Shown here piece by piece: positions 20,949-32,082 of a stretch of 64,000 nt of DNA (position 1 is its first letter; the number at the start of each line of letters is the position of its first letter). The stretch comes from Viola odorata (Eukaryota; Streptophyta; Magnoliopsida; Malpighiales; Violaceae). The DNA lies in contig OY829538.1 in assembly GCA_963691705.1 (NCBI GenBank), positions 45,535,151-45,599,150 of the forward strand, in the 5' to 3' direction. The translations under genes were made by a program, and so were the position numbers. The notes below the pieces were generated by a model. That model was given only the letters and a program-made list of their open reading frames with translations. It had not been told where the DNA came from and did not search any database.

Positions 20949-22302
20949 TGATGTGATGCATTTTGTAGGGTTTTCCCTTCCTTTTCCATGCCTTTTTAGA
21001 TCTTGATGCTGCTAATTGGTTGTTGTTTCCCTACTTTTCGCAGATCTTGGCTTTTGGAAAGGAAATAACGAAAAGATGCATTTCTTGCTGGAATTCTGAC
21101 AGTTTTGATCAACTCTCCCTTGCAGCTGAGTGTTCGTGATAGTAGTGCTGACCAGCGCTGGAGAAGGAAGCCGTGAAAGGAAATAAAATCAGAAGATCCG
21201 CTCCTTCACTCTAGATCTCCCTTATTTTGGCAAGAAGATATCACAGATTAACTACCATTAAATCTAGGATTTCTCTTCCTATTTATTTCCTTCTTTGTAT
21301 TTTCTCTTTAGAGATTTAAGAGACAATTCTCACCTTTTGAAAATCATCTTCTATCTTTGGACACCTCTTCTGCCTATGGAATTGTTGTCGCCATACTACC
21401 GCCTCCGGCATCTCTTATTTCTGTTTAACCAGAGCTTTGCTCCGGCCGGTAACTATTAATATATTTCATATTTTCTTCCTTCTCTTTATTTGTTTTAATT
21501 TTAATATGAGCGGCTAAGCTCATTTGTTCTTAGTAGGATCATCGAAGGTTTCTTAGGAAAGTCGTGAGGTCTAATTGAGATTAATATATCACTGGTTTAT
21601 ATTTATTCACTTGATGTTTTCTTGTCAAATCTACTAGGACTATTTCTAGCCTGATCAACTAGCTGCCAGGCCTGGGCGATTAAAGTCATCTCTGTTGTTA
21701 TAACTAACGCGAAGCTGTAGGGTAAAGTAGACGACCAGTTTGGAGTCATCAGGTCGCTCATCCAATCTGACTGGGTTGAGTGAGTAATTGGGGTAGAGCG
21801 TCAAACACACTGAGTGTCTCGCCCTAGACGTGTCCTTCTTCTACTTTATGGGCCTTTGAGTATTGCTCTCACAAACGTATCTTGAGGGACGACAAAGTGT
21901 CAAGATCATTCCATAAACGTACCTTGGATTGATTTCTCATACGAAAGAAGGCAGGAGACCTAAACGTACTTGGTCTCCATAGCGCGTCTATCGGCTAGGG
22001 GTAGAAGATCATTGCACTGATGATCGGCCAACCGTCAAAGCAACCGAAGATAGATTCCTACTGGGAACTCCTTTCTCTCCTGATCTATTACTTATTTCAT
22101 TTCTATTCATCACTGCATTCATAGTATTAATCAACAAACTCTTGAAAATCTCCCCGTTACTTGTTACTGTTCTAATATGTTTGCCCTAATCATACAAAGT
22201 TAGCATCTCCCCCAGTCCCTATGTTCGACCCTACACCGCTATACACAAAACTATTGTGCACTGAGTTGCAGGTTTTTTTTTTTTTTTTGAGGTGTCTCGA
22301 CA
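20949..22302 (+). repeat. Probable 3' LTR of the Athila element
   Basis: It starts TGATGTGATGCA after a purine-rich GTATGGGGGTATT and ends near GTGTCTCGACA, giving about 1.35 kb, a usual Athila LTR size. Near the end is TATGTTCGACCCTACACC, a motif common near Athila and Tat LTR ends, and then a run of about 17 T. The other LTR is outside the window, so the limits are approximate. Confidence 0.6.
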
Positions 22303-24009
22303 GCATGTCATGTTCAGTGGTGAGAAAGAGGTAGGTCATGATGGAAATGGATGATTCATTGATTTGCCCTAGTTTTCTTCAGAATTTGTTAAGTTTCTTT
22401 TGTCATAATGATGTCATTTTGGTGTTAAACACGTCATTTTATTAAACACACAATTTCGCTAAACACGCCATTTTGTTGTTAAACGACGCCATTTTAATTA
22501 AGTTTAAAAGAAAAGAAAAAATGGCATTTAGTTAATTTTAAAAGGAGAACAAATTAATAAATAATGGTAATATTACTAGTATGTGTCATATTATTGATAA
22601 TTAATGGTGTTAATTTATACATATTAACTATATAAAATGGCTATTACAATTTACAATAATATACTTTTTCTCGTATTAAAATTTTTAATTTCTTTCTACG
22701 TAAAAACAAATTCTTCAAAATTCTTACATAATTTATTTCTTAATAAAATTTTCTATTTAAAATTTTAAATAAACTCTTTTAATTAAGTTTAAAGGGAAAA
22801 AAAGAATTCTTTTACTTAAGTTTAAAAGAAAAAAAAAATGATTAAAATTTTCTATTTCTTAGTTCTTACTATGGAGAAAATATTAAGAAAAAAATGAGGG
22901 ATTTTAATTAAGTTTAGAAGCAAAAGAAAGAGATGAGGAGTTAAGTTTAGAAGGAAAAAAGAGAGAAAGAGAGAAAGTGGGAGTCAAAGAGATTTGAACC
23001 TCTCCCTTTAAGATGATAGGTGAGGAGTTAACCATTAAACCAAACTTAAACTTTAAGGTGTCCGGTTCGATCCGATTCTCCATAACGGTTCCTGCAACAA
23101 CAAAAACCTAACCAAACCGGCGATTCCTGTTCGATTCTCAGATCAGTCCAGTTTTTGTACACTATAGTTAAGTGTTGTTCTTCTTTTCAGCATTGTTTGA
23201 AACATTCGCCCACATAACACCAGAGCATCATGCCTGCCTTCTTTAAGAAGATTTGGGGTATCTAAAAAAAAGTCGATATATATTATGTGCATCTTTCTTT
23301 CTTTTCTTTTTTTTGTTCATATATGCATCTTTCTATTGGATACTCTTTACTCGGGTCTCAATAACGTATATCGACATTATTGACGTGTGTAAGCGAAAAT
23401 TTCATATCGAAAAAATAAAATAAAATAGAGTTAAATATAAAACTAGTGAAACTCTTAATGAAAATGATATATTTTACAAAAATCGTGTGAGTTTTGTCTC
23501 AAAACGAACAGTATCAATTTCATCGAGATAGACACAACGAATATAAATATAGTATACTAACTTTTGTTCTCAGGAAGAAACCGCTCTGGATGTTCGGACT
23601 AAAGACCGATTAATTTTCCGGTCCTGAAATAGACAAAAAAATTATTTACCCAAAAACTTTTAAGAAATAAGAACTAATAGACCAGTGTAAATTGTTGAAA
23701 CATAAAAATCGGTTACAATTTATCTTCCATGTTTATCAAAATTATTTGTTTTTTTTAATTCAAAGGAAGTGAAAGGAAATACTACTAGTATGTATATGAA
23801 ATATGAAGTATGAAGTATGAAGTATTAAGTATTAAGTATGAAGTATGAACTGATCTACCAAGAGGCGCATCTGCAATTTTGTTGGCTAAGCTAAAAGAAA
23901 AAATAAATAAAAGGAAAAATAAAACAAAAATAGTCCAAATAATTGAAAAATCGAAGAGAATTATGAACAACAACAAAAATCGAAGGTGGGTCCAGTTTCT
24001 TAGTTGATA
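22303..24009. other. AT-rich intergenic DNA
   Basis: No gene is supported. It contains repeated AAGTTTAAAAG-like runs (22495-22960) and a heptamer-like array of AAGTATG/AAGTATT at about 23792-23850. A tRNA-like fragment near 22978-23050 is too degenerate to call. Confidence 0.5.
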
Positions 24010-24243
24010 CTCCCTCCGGCCCAAATTAAACGTCGTTTACTATTTGGGTATGCATATTAAAGAAGTCGGATGACTCACTGTTTGAGACAATTTTGCCCCT
24101 TATTTTTTCTCGAACGTACGAGTGTACCATTCATGACGTTCGAGGAAAAGTACGAGGCAAAATTGTCTCAAACAGTGAGTCATCCGGCTTCTTTAATATG
24201 CGTGCCCAAACAGTAAACGACGTTTAATTTGGACTGGAGGGAG
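24010..24243. mobile_element. Stowaway-like MITE 1 (hairpin)
   Basis: The left end is CTCCCTCCGG and the right end GGAGGGAG. The whole 234 bp folds back on itself (GATGACTCACTGTTTGAGAC on one arm, its complement on the other). TA precedes the left end, but the right side reads TT; AGTTGA occurs at both outer flanks, so the exact duplication is unclear. Confidence 0.8.
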
Positions 24244-24361
24244 TTGAACCAATCATTGATGACAGAAGAGGACTACGAGAGTATTTTTGGGCCTAGTGTT
24301 TCCCACTTTACCTCACAATTTCAGACCTCAAAAAGTCATCATTCTTCCAATTAATTTACTA

Positions 24362-24593
24362 CTCCCTCCGTCCATTTTTAATGGACGCTTTGACTTTGGG
24401 CACGCATTTTAAGGAGGCCGGATGACTCACTATTTGCCCCAAAAAATTCCGTACTTTTTTTCGAACATACGTTAATCCTTAACGTACGTCCGAGAAAAAA
24501 TTCGGGGCAAAATTGTCTCAAATAGTGAGTCATCTGGCTTCCTTAAAATGCGTGCCCAAAATCAAAGCAATAGTTATTTATGGACGGAGGGAG
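24362..24593. mobile_element. Stowaway-like MITE 2 (hairpin)
   Basis: CTCCCTCCGTCC and GGACGGAGGGAG are perfect terminal inverted repeats, flanked by TA on both sides (24360-24361, 24594-24595). The 232 bp is nearly palindromic and shares the inner GATGACTCACTATTTG motif with MITE 1. Confidence 0.92.
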
Positions 24594-24676
24594 TATTTTG
24601 TTAATAATCAATATGTTTTCTATGATAAATACTATTGGTCTCCACCAAAAGCGTGTCCCTTAATCCATGTTTATTA

Positions 24677-24884
24677 CTCCCACTTAATTTAATTAAATGT
24701 CGCTTTGATTTTGCGCACACGTATTAAAAAAGTCAGATGACTCACTGTTTGAGACAATTTTGTCCCTTATTTTTTCTCGAACGAGAAAAAATAAGGAGCA
24801 AAATTGTCTCAAACAGTGAGTCATCCGGTTTCCTTAATATGCGTGCGCAAAGTCAAAGCGACAGTTAATAAAACTAGGAGGGAG
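24677..24884. mobile_element. Stowaway-like MITE 3 (hairpin)
   Basis: CTCCCACTTAAT and CTAGGAGGGAG are the ends, with TA on both sides. The arms match MITE 1 closely in the centre (TGAGACAATTTTG, complement TGTCTCAAACAGTGAG), while the outer parts are more diverged. Confidence 0.88.
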
Positions 24885-24886
24885 TA

Positions 24887-25844
24887 TTATATAATATTAT
24901 CATAATTAATTTTAACAGGTAATAATAAACATATGTATATTTTGTAATAAAATGTAAATGAAAAATAATACTAAAGAGAATAAGTATTACGTTGTACAAC
25001 AATAATAATTTTTGTAATCGAGAAGCAGGGTGATCCAATTATTGATGGCATATTTCCAATATTGGGCCTTGATTTCCACAGTAACGTCAATGAGTCCAAA
25101 CTAAAATTAAATGGGCCAGCCTAAGCAAGAAGATTCTGAGTGTTAGATGTAAGGACAAAGCAAGCCCATTTAATTGAAAACTATAATTATATTTAAATTT
25201 AGAATGAGCCAAATAAATAAAAAATATAAGTTTCAAATAATAAAAAAAAAAGTTTCACGTACTAATAAATTTTCAAAATTTACATACTAACTATCGTATT
25301 AAAATATGAATTGTGTACTTTAAGATGAGATCCTGAAGTAAAACGTTTCTCATGTTTTACCACATCAGCTAGTTTTAAAAAATAGTAAAATTTATTAGTA
25401 TGTATAACACTACTCAATTAAAACTTGCAATATAAATCCTATATTCTTTTAAAATTTTCAATTTGATTTTTGTAGCTTGAAATGATGTTCGAGTATTAAG
25501 CTACTAGGTAACAGATCGATGACTCACATTTCCACTAATTGAAGGAAACTAGATTCTAATTCCCTTATTTTAGTTCTCTCCACATTTGGTCCTCAATAAA
25601 TAATAAAATTTGAATATGAGACTCGAACGATTTATAAACTATAAATTAAATTACAATTTAATTTTTTAACAATTTTCTAACTCGTGATAATTTAGTCATA
25701 CTATCTAAGTAGATGAATCTGAACTATTACAGATTTTTTTTACTCCTTTCGGTTACTATGTTTACAAAATAATCACTCAAAAGTCAAAATCCTACTTTTG
25801 TGTTGTTTTTCAACATGATATTTAAAGAACTACTGTTTTTTTAG
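24887..25844. other. AT-rich intergenic DNA, nothing recognised
   Basis: There is no coding frame, no clear terminal repeats, and only scattered A/T runs. Confidence 0.5.
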
Positions 25845-25995
25845 AACCGGTAACCTTTCTATGATGAGATTTGGGTGCTTAATACCTTCTCGAGTCCATA
25901 AATCGATCGCGAACCATAATTCTCTTGTTTAAACCCTTTCTTTTGTGCCTTGGTTTTTATTTTATTTTATTCTCTTTTTTCGGACTTTAGGTTCT
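25845..25995 (+). repeat. Degraded Ogre-type LTR fragment
   Basis: CCGGTAACC, then GGGTGCTTAATACCTTCTCGAG, CGAACC and TTTTGTGCCTTGGTTTTT follow the same order as 34907-35025 in the intact Ogre LTR (GGTGCCTAACACCTTCCCGAG, CGAACC, TTTTTGTGCCTTTAG). It is strongly diverged and truncated, so it is an older insertion of the same lineage. Confidence 0.65.
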
Positions 25996-26234
25996 CTTTT
26001 TGTTCAAATACTAAAATTGTGATAAAATTAATAGCCACTCAATCTGCTTAAATAATATTCAACCCAACTCAACCCGACCCTATAACTTTATTTTAAATTT
26101 GGATGTAGTGCTGAATATATAAATTTTAAAACTGACTAGACACAAGTTGAATGTGGAGTTTGAAAAAAAAAAGCAACTCGATCCTAACCGTGAACACACC
26201 TAACAGAGGGAGTACTTGCTAGTTTAAAGTGTTA

Positions 26235-26257
26235 GGGTCCGTTTACCTGAGAGAATT
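26235..26257 (+). repeat. Left terminal inverted repeat of the Pack element
   Basis: It starts GGGTCCGTTTACC and its partner is at 54546-54568. The outer neighbour is TTA. Confidence 0.75.
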
Positions 26258-26320
26258 CTCAATTTGAAAATTTGCTGTTTTTCTGAATTTCGAGAATTTT
26301 ATTTTCATTCTGAAAACTAG

Positions 26321-26436
26321 AAAACGTGTTTACTTCGCGCTTGTTTCCTGATCAGAAAAACTGGAGAACGTATTTACTTTGCACTGAATGTAAGAATTTC
26401 CCGATCTGAAAACTGAAAAACGTGTTTACTTCGCGC
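26321..26436 (+). repeat. Subterminal repeats, left side
   Basis: AAAACGTGTTTACTTCGCGC occurs at 26321-26340 and 26417-26436, with a weaker copy at about 26364-26384. An inverted copy with two changes is at 54481-54500. These are candidate transposase-binding sites (inference). Confidence 0.7.
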
Positions 26437-26689
26437 GTTTTCATTTTTTGTGGAAAACCGAAAATATTTGTAATGAAAAGAAGAAATCATTTGAAAATTT
26501 AATAGTCATTTTAAAAAAGGAAAACTTATTAAATATAACATCAATCTTCTAATATTGCATTTAAATATTGTAATTCATATTCCTACATATATAAATCACA
26601 ATTACTTATTCATCATTAAACTATTAGATACTGAGACTATTAGATACTGAGAAATCACATTAATTTTAACATTTTTTTATTTAGTCTAC

Positions 26690-26731
<42 letters not shown>

Positions 26732-27329
26732 TTAGAGTAGACAAAATATATATGCAATATTAGTAAGTACTCTTGAATTTAGTTCATGATCAGGTGCAAT
26801 GCAACAAAATAATATGTTAATACTAATCAGAAGCAATTGATTAAGATGTGTATGTAATTAATTACGCTGTGGGTAATAGACTTCTTGTTGTTGAGTCTGA
26901 TCATGATGAGATGATGAAAGACCAGTTGCAATCACAACATTCTTAATTATATTAATTAAAGAAACAAAAAATCATTTGACAGGAAATAGCAAAATTGGAG
27001 AGTGAAATCCATATCAGAACGTTTATATATTTGACACATATCATCTTCTCAACATGGACTCTCAAAGTTACAAGACCGGTACCAGAAACGATAGTCTGCA
27101 ACTATCAACTTTCATGTTTCAACCATGCTAATATTTTAACAAAACTTCTTCCCAAAAATGGATGAAATTAGAGCAATAAAACTACAAAGCAGAATGAAAG
27201 AAAAGGCTGAGGTGTGTATCCTACAAGCATCACACTATTTGTCCCCCAATGCGAAAAGGAATATTGAAGATGCAGACTACAGAACAAATCTGGGGTGACA
27301 CTAGCAAATGAATAAAACAAACTATTAGA
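26437..27329. other. Pack element spacer with (TA)n microsatellite
   Basis: No coding signal. A pure TA run of about 38 bp is at 26692-26730. The part just before 27330 is likely the 3' UTR of the captured ASD fragment on the minus strand. Confidence 0.55.
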
Positions 27330-27411
27330 CTATAGCAACATCTCAGCAATCTGAATAGCATTAAGCGCAGCTCCTTTGCGTATTTGATCACCGCAGACAA
27401 AGATATCCAAC
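27330..27411 (-). pseudogene. ASD: Captured last exon of aspartate-semialdehyde dehydrogenase
   Basis: After a CAG acceptor (27412-27413) the minus strand reads LDIFVCGDQIRKGAALNAI and QIAEMLL and then stops at TAG 27330-27332. This is the conserved C-terminal helix region of plant aspartate-semialdehyde dehydrogenase, the plastid enzyme of the Lys/Thr/Met/Ile branch. Only the last 27 codons are present. The catalytic Cys and NADP-binding domains are absent from the window, so it cannot work as an enzyme. Its position downstream of other gene pieces in the same direction means it can supply a stop codon and probably a 3' UTR. The reading frame is undamaged. Confidence 0.8.
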
Positions 27412-27940
27412 CTGTTTCGAACTCCATAATCAGTATGACAGCTTTTTAAAAAGGAACAGTAATAATTACCTAAATAGCAGATCATACGAGACTTGAAAGT
27501 CATATTTGTTGTATACAATCAATATTCAAGTCATATTTGTTGTATACAATCAATATAAAAGTAAAGGCATTGCACATAACTCTAGGATACACATGTGGAG
27601 ACTTTAACATACATACTACAAATGCATATCAGTATAGAACATGCATACCTAAGAGTATAAAGACTGTCCAAAACTTTAGAATTTTGATTGAAGCACAAAA
27701 ATGGCAAGCTGATTAATCATTAATAGAAGCAAGCTCAAATCAATAGAAAAACATCATAAGAGGAAATCTTGTGTTGCTTCAAGGTGCTAGTTAACTCCAT
27801 TCTGGATCATTGTTTCTTTTGTATTCTAACTTTTAAGGCAACAGAAGGATCATGTTGAACTCAGTGTTATGTCAAAATGACAAGAAATGATTAACAAAGT
27901 AAAGCAAAGACATCGAGCATGCTCATATTTATCCTAGTAC

Positions 27941-28059
27941 CTGTCGATAGACTGTCCATGACCAAGCTGTCCATTTGTACCTCTTCCCCAAGAAAATACA
28001 TTCTGTTTTTCAGTAATGACGAGAGTGTGCCTTCATCCACATGAAATGTGAGATACTTT
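27941..28059 (-). pseudogene. Captured UVR8-like RCC1-repeat exon with a stop codon
   Basis: Between a GGCAG acceptor and an AG|GTACTAG donor the minus strand reads KVSHISCG, stop, RHTLVVTEKQNVFSWGRGTN and GQLGHGQSIDR. This is one RCC1 blade and resembles the plant UV-B receptor UVR8 region that carries the third GWRHT motif. The Trp codon of that motif is TGA here (28033-28035). RCC1-family proteins other than UVR8 are possible, but GWRHT followed by TE, GRGTNGQLG and ES-type wording favours UVR8. The exon is 119 nt, starts in phase 0 and leaves two bases over. No other blade is seen. Confidence 0.72.
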
Positions 28060-28294
28060 CTGCCATGAGCCAAATAGATATGCACATAAAGCAAAATGTC
28101 AGACTATGATTAAGCAGCCAAATAAATGTGCCACTAAACCTGATCCACTGATAATCCTCTGACACTTACAAACCCACTGCCAGATAAGTTGCTGTTCAAC
28201 TAGCCATTTACATTGGTCTGCTCACATCCACTAGATTCAACACACCCATAACAACCAAAAGCACGGAAAACAGATTACTAACTAATGTTCCATT

Positions 28295-29203
28295 TGTTGG
28301 GGTTATTTCCAATCGACAATCAATTTGCGCAGCAAACAATCTTATCCCAAGAATCAATAACCCCTAGCTATCAAACCAATCAAAAGCAATCAAGAAAAGA
28401 ACACAGATTTTTAACGTGGAAAACCTCAATAGGTAAAAAACCACGGGACCAAGCCAGTCAATCCACTATATGATGATCAATGTGTACAACCAAGAAAAAT
28501 CCCTATCTCAACTATAGGAATAATCTGACATACACCACTATCACCAATAGTACCAATCAAACAATCCAATCAATCAATCCGAGAAAAACAAGAGATATGA
28601 GAATAGAGAACCAAAACCAGATTTCTACTGCTTCAATCGGGACAGGATTTCTACTACCTCGGACAACTTCTCACTGATCCAACCGTTCAGATTGAAGAAC
28701 CAGAAGTCATGCACCTGCTATCCAAATTTCACCCCGATTCAACGATGAACGAAGTCACTGCAACAATTCTTTCGCAGCTGCACAGAGTTTGACGAAAATA
28801 TATTTTCTCTCTTCCCTCTCATAGGATGCTCAAATCCTCTCACAATCTCTCAGGATGCTCAACAGGAACCCTAATTAATTCTCTTGTCTCTCTTACAGGA
28901 TGCTCAATAGCAACCCTCTCTCACGATCTCTCAGGATGCTCAACAGCAATCCTAATACAATCTCTCAGGATGCTCAACAGCAACCCTCTCACAATCTCTT
29001 AGGATGCTCAACATCAACCCATTCACAATCTCTCAGGATGCTCAACAGCAACCCTTTCACAATCTCTCTCAGTTGTTATTCGTTGCAACTAATTTTACAA
29101 TCTTTCTCAACTCAATCTTACATCTAGATTGAGGAGACCACGCTAGAGAAATCTCCCCCTCACATTTTCTCTCTCTCTATACTTCTTCTCACAACCTGAG
29201 CCA

Positions 29204-29238
<35 letters not shown>

Positions 29239-29389
29239 TGGGCAACCTAATTAATTAGGTTACACAATCCTACTCCAAGTCATACTCCAATCTTTTCTTT
29301 TTCTTTTTCTAATCAAACTAAAACAAACCGTCCCAATTAGGCTAGGCCCACAACAATCTCTTTCAGCCAATATGAGCTGGACTCCAACA
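28295..29389 (-). repeat. LTR copy A (3' LTR on the minus strand)
   Basis: 1095 bp, TGTTGG...CCAACA. Contains a (TA)n run at about 29204-29234, longer than in the partner, and the AGGATGCTCAACAGCAACC tandem array at about 28825-29060. Confidence 0.9.
28825..29065. repeat. Short tandem repeats inside LTR A
   Basis: Units of about 37-40 bp contain CAGGATGCTCAACAGCAACC. There are seven or eight copies; the array recurs at about 30300-30545 in the other LTR with small differences. Confidence 0.8.
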
Positions 29390-29774
29390 ATCTCCCCCTC
29401 CAGCTCATATCATGAGGGAATCACCAATCTTCATGCAATCTGAGTAGGAGTCAAGTTCGCTTTCTCACCGGTCAACACCGCAAAGCTAACTCCTAGGTAA
29501 CTCTGTCTGGCCATCAGCATCATTCAATCTTTTGTAAGTACCTTGTACTTTACTCTTAACCGCGGTTCCAATCAATCGGTAAACATTATTGGAAGCAAGC
29601 TCCCCCTTCTTCATGATTACAGCTGCTCCTTTGCTTACCCTTCATCAATCACAATCATGGATTTATCATCACAATCACAAATCCTCTCTTTTCTGCACTA
29701 CCAAAAATGCAGCATCATCATCCTAAATAGTTGCAACATCATCAATCTTTCAAACCTTATGCTCCGCTACCAGT

Positions 29775-30866
29775 TGTTGGGGTTATTTCCAATCGACAAT
29801 CAATTTGCGCAGCAAATAATCTTATCCCAAGAATCAATAACCCCTAGCTATCAAACCAATCAAAAGCAATCAAGAAAAGAACACAAAGATTTTTAACGTG
29901 GAAAACCTCAACAGGTAAAAAACCACGGGACCAAGCCAGTCAATCCACTATATGATGATCAATGTGTACAACCAAGCAAAATCCCTATCTCAACTATAGG
30001 AATAATCTGACATACACCACTATCACCAATAGTACCAATCAAACAATCCAATCAATCAATCCGAGAAAAACAAGAGATATGAGAATAGAGAACCAAAACT
30101 AGATTTCTACTGCTTCAATCAGGACAGGATTTCTACTACCTCGGAAAACTTCTCACCGATCTAACCGTTCAGATTGCAGAACCAGACGTCATGCACCTGT
30201 TGTCTAAATTTCACCTCGATCCAACGGTTAACGAAGTCACTGCGACAATTCTCCCGCAGCTGCACAGAGTTTGGCGAAAATCTGTTTTCTCTCTTCCCTC
30301 TCACAGGATGCTCAAATCCTCTCACAATCTCTCAGGATGCTCAACAGCAACCCTAATTAATTCTCTTGTCTCTCTTATAGGATGCTCAACAGCAACCCTC
30401 TCTCACGATCTCTTAGGATGCTCAACAGCAATCCTAATACAATCTCTCAGGATGCTCAACAGCAACCCTCTCACAATCTCTTAGGATGCTCAACAACAAC
30501 CCTTTCAAAATCTCTCAGGATGCTCAACAGCAACTCTTTCACAATCTCTCTCAGTTGTTATTCGTTGCAACTGATTTTACAATCTTTCTCAACTCAATCT
30601 TACATCTAGATTGAGGAGACCACGCTAGAGAAATCTCCCCCTTATATTTTTCTCTTTCTCTATGCTTCTTCTCACAACTTGAGCCACCATATATATATAT
30701 TAGTGGGCAACCTAATTAATTAGGTTACACAATCCTACTCCAAGTCATACTCCAATCTTTTCCTTTTCTTTTTCTAATCAGACTTCTAATCAAACTAAAA
30801 CAAACCGTCCCAATTGGGCTAGGCCCACAACAATCTCTTTCAGCCAATATGAGCTGGACTCCAACA
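29775..30866 (-). repeat. LTR copy B (5' LTR on the minus strand)
   Basis: 1092 bp, same termini as copy A, with CCATT following. The primer-site-like sequence is at about 29761-29774 on the minus strand. Confidence 0.9.
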
Positions 30867-31799
30867 CCATTTAGGTGCAGCCATAAAAGGAGCAGAAAAT
30901 TACCTACTTGCTAATGTGTATCAGCACATGAAAGATATAAATTTTATGAGTTTACTTCATCTATGACACTTATCCTAATAAACCACAGAGCAAGGAAACA
31001 CAAACGTCTGCATAAACCGGTTCAGAAAGCAATATGCATATCTAGGCAATACTCTTCTGCGTGCCAAATTCATCGAACCTCTTAAAAATAATGTTGATAC
31101 CCAAATTTTGACGCCATTTTTAATCAATTTTAGCATTTCTGTCATTTATTTAATTTACTGTCATTTTTACTTGATTTACAGTCATTTGTAGTTAGTTTAC
31201 TATCGCTAGCATTTTTAGGTGTTTCGTTGCATTTTTGCATCGTCGTTAGCATCGTCAGCTTTCGAAATCGCATTTTCAATTTTTCGGCATGCATTTTCAT
31301 TATTATTATTAATATTATTTTTAGCCTAAAAAAATCACGTTTTAGACTATCCGGCAGTCGTATGATAGTTTTTTCTGCATTTTTGGTCATCTCACGAATT
31401 TTAGGATTTTTAGGGTTTTAACGCATTTTTTAGTATTTTTTATTATTTTATTAATATTTTTATTCGAGCTTTTATTGGACCCGAGTAAGTCTGCTCGAAC
31501 CACAGCTTGACTTTTAAATGTTTTCCATCAACTAGTTGCTAGCTTTTTTTCTGCTCGCAACGGTATACAGCGTTTCGCGTAATTTTCGGCGTAACGTTTT
31601 TATTTTTCCGTTCCCGCGTTTCGCGCTTTTGAACGCGAAAATAAACGCGTCAAACGCGAAATTTTCATGCTTCGCTGTATACGGTTAAAACCGTCATATT
31701 TTTCTCTACGCGCTGGTACCCTCGGATCGAAAAGTCCGAGCGTTTGCTCGCAGGACTCAGCTCGAGCCCATTTAAATAAATTAAAGGGCATTTTAATCA

Positions 31800-31848
31800 C
31801 AACCGTTGATCTGGTCAACTCAAGAAAAGTCAACCAGATCAACGGTTG
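31800..31848. promoter_or_regulatory. Hairpin with W-box-like cores in Ogre U3
   Basis: CAACCGTTGATCTGGT and ACCAGATCAACGGTTG are perfect 16-bp inverted arms around a 17-nt loop. The complement contains TTGACC/TTGACT, the core of WRKY W-boxes. It lies about 225 bp upstream of the TATA box and is repeated at 49962-50010. Confidence 0.5.
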
Positions 31849-32074
31849 ACAAATTAAAGGGGCATGGTGCATGGCACACACGAACGGCCATGGACGTGCG
31901 TGAACAGGGGAGCGAGCCACCGAGCTGCTCGCTCCCGTCCCCTCGGTCGTTACCTGTCCCCTCGGCCATCATCACAACGCCCCTAGCCCAGCCACCTCAC
32001 GGCCGTAGCCCCGCCAGCGTGAACAACACCACCACGCGCAGCTCCTTCTCCCTCTCCTCCACGCGATTTTCTCC

Positions 32075-32082
32075 TATAAATA
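32075..32082 (+). promoter_or_regulatory. TATA box of the Ogre 5' LTR
   Basis: TATAAATA sits inside the short palindrome CTCCTATAAATAGGAG. The same box is at 50237-50244 in the 3' LTR. Confidence 0.75.

Larger units (their letters stand above)
1..22302 (+). mobile_element. Athila-like Ty3/gypsy retrotransposon, 5' part outside window, split by a nested element
   Basis: The order is RNase H tail, integrase zinc finger, integrase core (interrupted), integrase C-terminus, a short hairpin, a long pyrimidine-rich leader, an ORF in the env-like position, a 3' UTR and an LTR. This is the Athila layout, and the integrase tail around 16150-16560 has the wording I associate with Athila elements. The nested Tat element occupies 655-15701. 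Its duplicated target GATTT is at 650-654 and 15702-15706, and the host frame is kept on both sides. The element carries several nonsense codons and is dead. The upstream half (LTR, gag, protease, RT) is not in the window, so its own target duplication cannot be checked. Confidence 0.85.
28295..30866 (-). mobile_element. Non-autonomous LTR retrotransposon with long LTRs, minus orientation
   Basis: The target duplication CCATT is perfect (28290-28294 and 30867-30871). The LTRs are 28295-29389 and 29775-30866, with only 385 bp between. On the minus strand the LTR starts TGTTGGAGTCC and ends AACCCCAACA. It is followed by TGGTAGCGGAGC, a variant of the tRNA-Met primer site common in Copia elements. 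GGAGGGGGAGATT before the other LTR is the polypurine tract. There is no coding sequence. LTR divergence over the first 470 bp is about 4% by eye. Confidence 0.9.

Noticed and set aside
22978..23050. tRNA-like sequence on the minus strand (GGTTTAATGG and GAGGTTCAAATCTC)
   Set aside because: D-arm and T-arm wording is present, but the acceptor ends do not pair and the T-loop is eight bases. At most a tRNA-derived relic.
31600..31920. Minus-strand ORF of 106 codons, repeated at 49762-50082
   Set aside because: It lies inside both LTRs, overlaps the promoter hairpin and has no recognisable domain. Presence in both copies only reflects LTR identity.
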